Source: Terramyces sp. JEL0728
Taxonomy: Eukaryota > Chytridiomycota > Chytridiomycetes > Rhizophydiales > Terramycetaceae
Length of the DNA stretch: 64,000 bases
Reading direction: 5' to 3'
Assembly (NCBI GenBank): GCA_027603945.1
Contig: JADIIU010000021.1
Location: forward strand, 89,746 to 153,745
The translations under genes and the position numbers were made by a program. The first letter of the stretch is position 1. Every line of letters starts with the position of its first letter. The notes under the pieces were generated by a model, which worked only from the letters and a program-made list of their open reading frames with translations, did no database searches and was not told where the DNA came from. This document shows positions 62,869-64,000 of this stretch, piece after piece.

Positions 62869-64000
62869 ATGTCAACTGAAGATAAGGATATAACAGAACT
62901 AGACGTTCGAGAACAAGCTTTGAAGGAATTAAATGAAGCTAAATGGGGAGTCGCTCATTGGCGCGCTATACTAGTAGCTGGGTCTGGATTCTTGACTGAC
63001 TCGTACGACAACTTTGTTATCGGTATTATGACAACTATTATTGGGTATGTTTACTTTGGATGGAACAAGAACAAAATTCCAGATTTCGATAACGGGTGGT
63101 TAAAAGCAGCCTCGTCATGGTAATTATCGTTCATATTAGGGGTAACTTGACTGGACAATTCGTTTTTGGTATCTTGGGAGATATTTTAGGAAGAAAGAAG
63201 ATGTACGGTATCGAATTGATTATTTTGATTGTCGGCGCCGTTGGTTGCGCTCTTGCTGCTCCACCAGCCAGAGGATTCGGGTTTGCTGGTATTTTAGGGT
63301 TCTGGAGATTCATTCTTGGTGTAGGTGTAGGTGGAGATTATCCAGTATCTGGTGTTATTACCTCTGAATTCGCTTCAACCAAGAATAGAGGTACCATGAT
63401 TGCTTTGGTCTTTGCTATGCAAGGTGTCGGCATCCTCCTAGGTTCAGCAGTGTCTGTTTTAGCGCTATTGGCTTATCAAGACATGATTCGTTCGGATCCT
63501 ATAAACCTAGATTTTGTATGGAGAGTCATGGCCGGCTTTGGTTGTGTCCCAGCACTCTGCGCAGTCTACTTTAGGCTGACTATCCCAGAAACCCCACGAT
63601 ATGCACTCGATGTTGAAAAGGATGTTGCAAAAGGTGCAGCAGCAGCCAGACAATTCATGAGCAACAAGATGACCATTGTCCATGAAGAAGAGCATATTTC
63701 ACAATCAACAGAAAAAAAGAAGCCTTTCCACGTCAGCTTTATCGAGTACTTTGGCAAATGGGGCAACTTTAAAGTACTGATTGGTACTGCCATGACTTGG
63801 TTCTTCTTGGATATCGGTTTCTACGGTACCAACTTGAACACTTCTACCATCATTTCTGCTATTGGCTGGGGTGCTCCTCCAAGTCCTGCTGCACCGTATG
63901 ATGTAATCTGGAACTTGGCTGCTGGTTCTGCTATAGTAAATTTGGCTGGTAACTTCCCTGGCTACTTCTTTACTGTATTCTTTGTTGACAGAATCGGCCG
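62869..64000 (+). CDS. PHO84: PHO84-type proton/phosphate symporter, paralogue 2 (cut by window end)
   Basis: Exons 62869-63119 and 63140 to beyond 64000 give the first 370 or so residues. The protein tracks paralogue 1 closely (AHWRAILVAGSGFLTDSYDN, GVGGDYPVSGVITSEFAS, GTAMTWFFLDIGFYGTNLNT). The 20-nt intron 63120-63139 is absent at the same codon in paralogue 1. The last 38 or more bases of the window are identical to the corresponding part of paralogue 1 (around 60635-60672) although third positions diverge elsewhere. It differs in the central loop (HEEEHISQSTEKKKPFHVSF), longer and more charged. Likely a second phosphate permease with different affinity or expression, and a tandem duplication interrupted by the FRE-like gene. 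Confidence 0.94.

Noticed and set aside
1..64000. Bacterial contamination, because of the class II HMG-CoA reductase
   Set aside because: That gene has three introns of 20-22 nt like its neighbours, is flanked by eukaryotic genes at 11 and 170 bp, and the window is otherwise plainly eukaryotic.
1..64000. CRISPR arrays, transposons or insertion sequences
   Set aside because: No spaced direct repeats, transposase or reverse-transcriptase frames, or terminal inverted repeats were found; the only tandem repeat is the 36-bp one at 21501.

Overview
This window is nuclear DNA of a compact, AT-rich eukaryotic genome, most likely a fungus or a close relative of Fungi. The indicators are a division-1 chitin synthase, a URA2-type pyrimidine protein (GATase-CPSase-degenerate DHOase-ATCase), mitofusin Fzo1, an Hst3/4-type sirtuin, Old Yellow Enzyme, and PHO84-type and OPT-type transporters. 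A phytochelatin synthase and a bacterial-style class II HMG-CoA reductase are unusual for Dikarya. I lean, weakly, toward an early-diverging fungus or an aphelid/rozellid-like relative. No tRNA, rRNA, transposon or CRISPR array was recognised.

The dominant feature is splicing. I could place 92 introns by restoring frame and family homology. Ninety-one are 18-24 nt long (18:1, 19:11, 20:46, 21:19, 22:11, 23:2, 24:1) and one is 70 nt. Nearly all start GTA, carry a CTAAT/TTAAT/CTGAT-like branch point about 14 nt from the donor, and end AG 5-7 nt later. In each multi-exon gene the summed exon length is a multiple of three. Genes are packed tightly, and AATAAA often overlaps the stop codon.

Layout. 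0-9 kb (all minus): CH-domain protein, MFS transporter, peroxiredoxin, unknown protein, CSN6, R3H protein, phytochelatin synthase. 9-14 kb (plus): kinetochore NUF2 and a large coiled-coil protein. 14-21 kb (minus): RAD26/CSB repair ATPase and a full-size ABCB transporter. 21-31 kb: OPT peptide transporter, class II HMG-CoA reductase with a long extra C-terminal part, RFC clamp-loader subunit, an ARF-like GTPase, FZO1. 31-42 kb (plus): URA2 and the TORC2 subunit Rictor/Ste20. 42-54 kb: two bHLH paralogues flanking a four-span membrane protein, MTR4, an RRM protein, MRM2, transgelin/Scp1, OYE, LSG1, a sirtuin. 54-64 kb (plus): a leucine-rich protein, chitin synthase, two PHO84 paralogues with a ferric-reductase-like gene between them; the second is cut by the window end.

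Most genes are housekeeping and not a pathway cluster. Two local themes stand out. Phytochelatin synthase and peroxiredoxin are both thiol-based stress genes in the first 9 kb. The 58.7-64 kb block combines two phosphate transporters with a ferric-reductase-like enzyme behind an intergenic region carrying four identical 10-bp palindromes.
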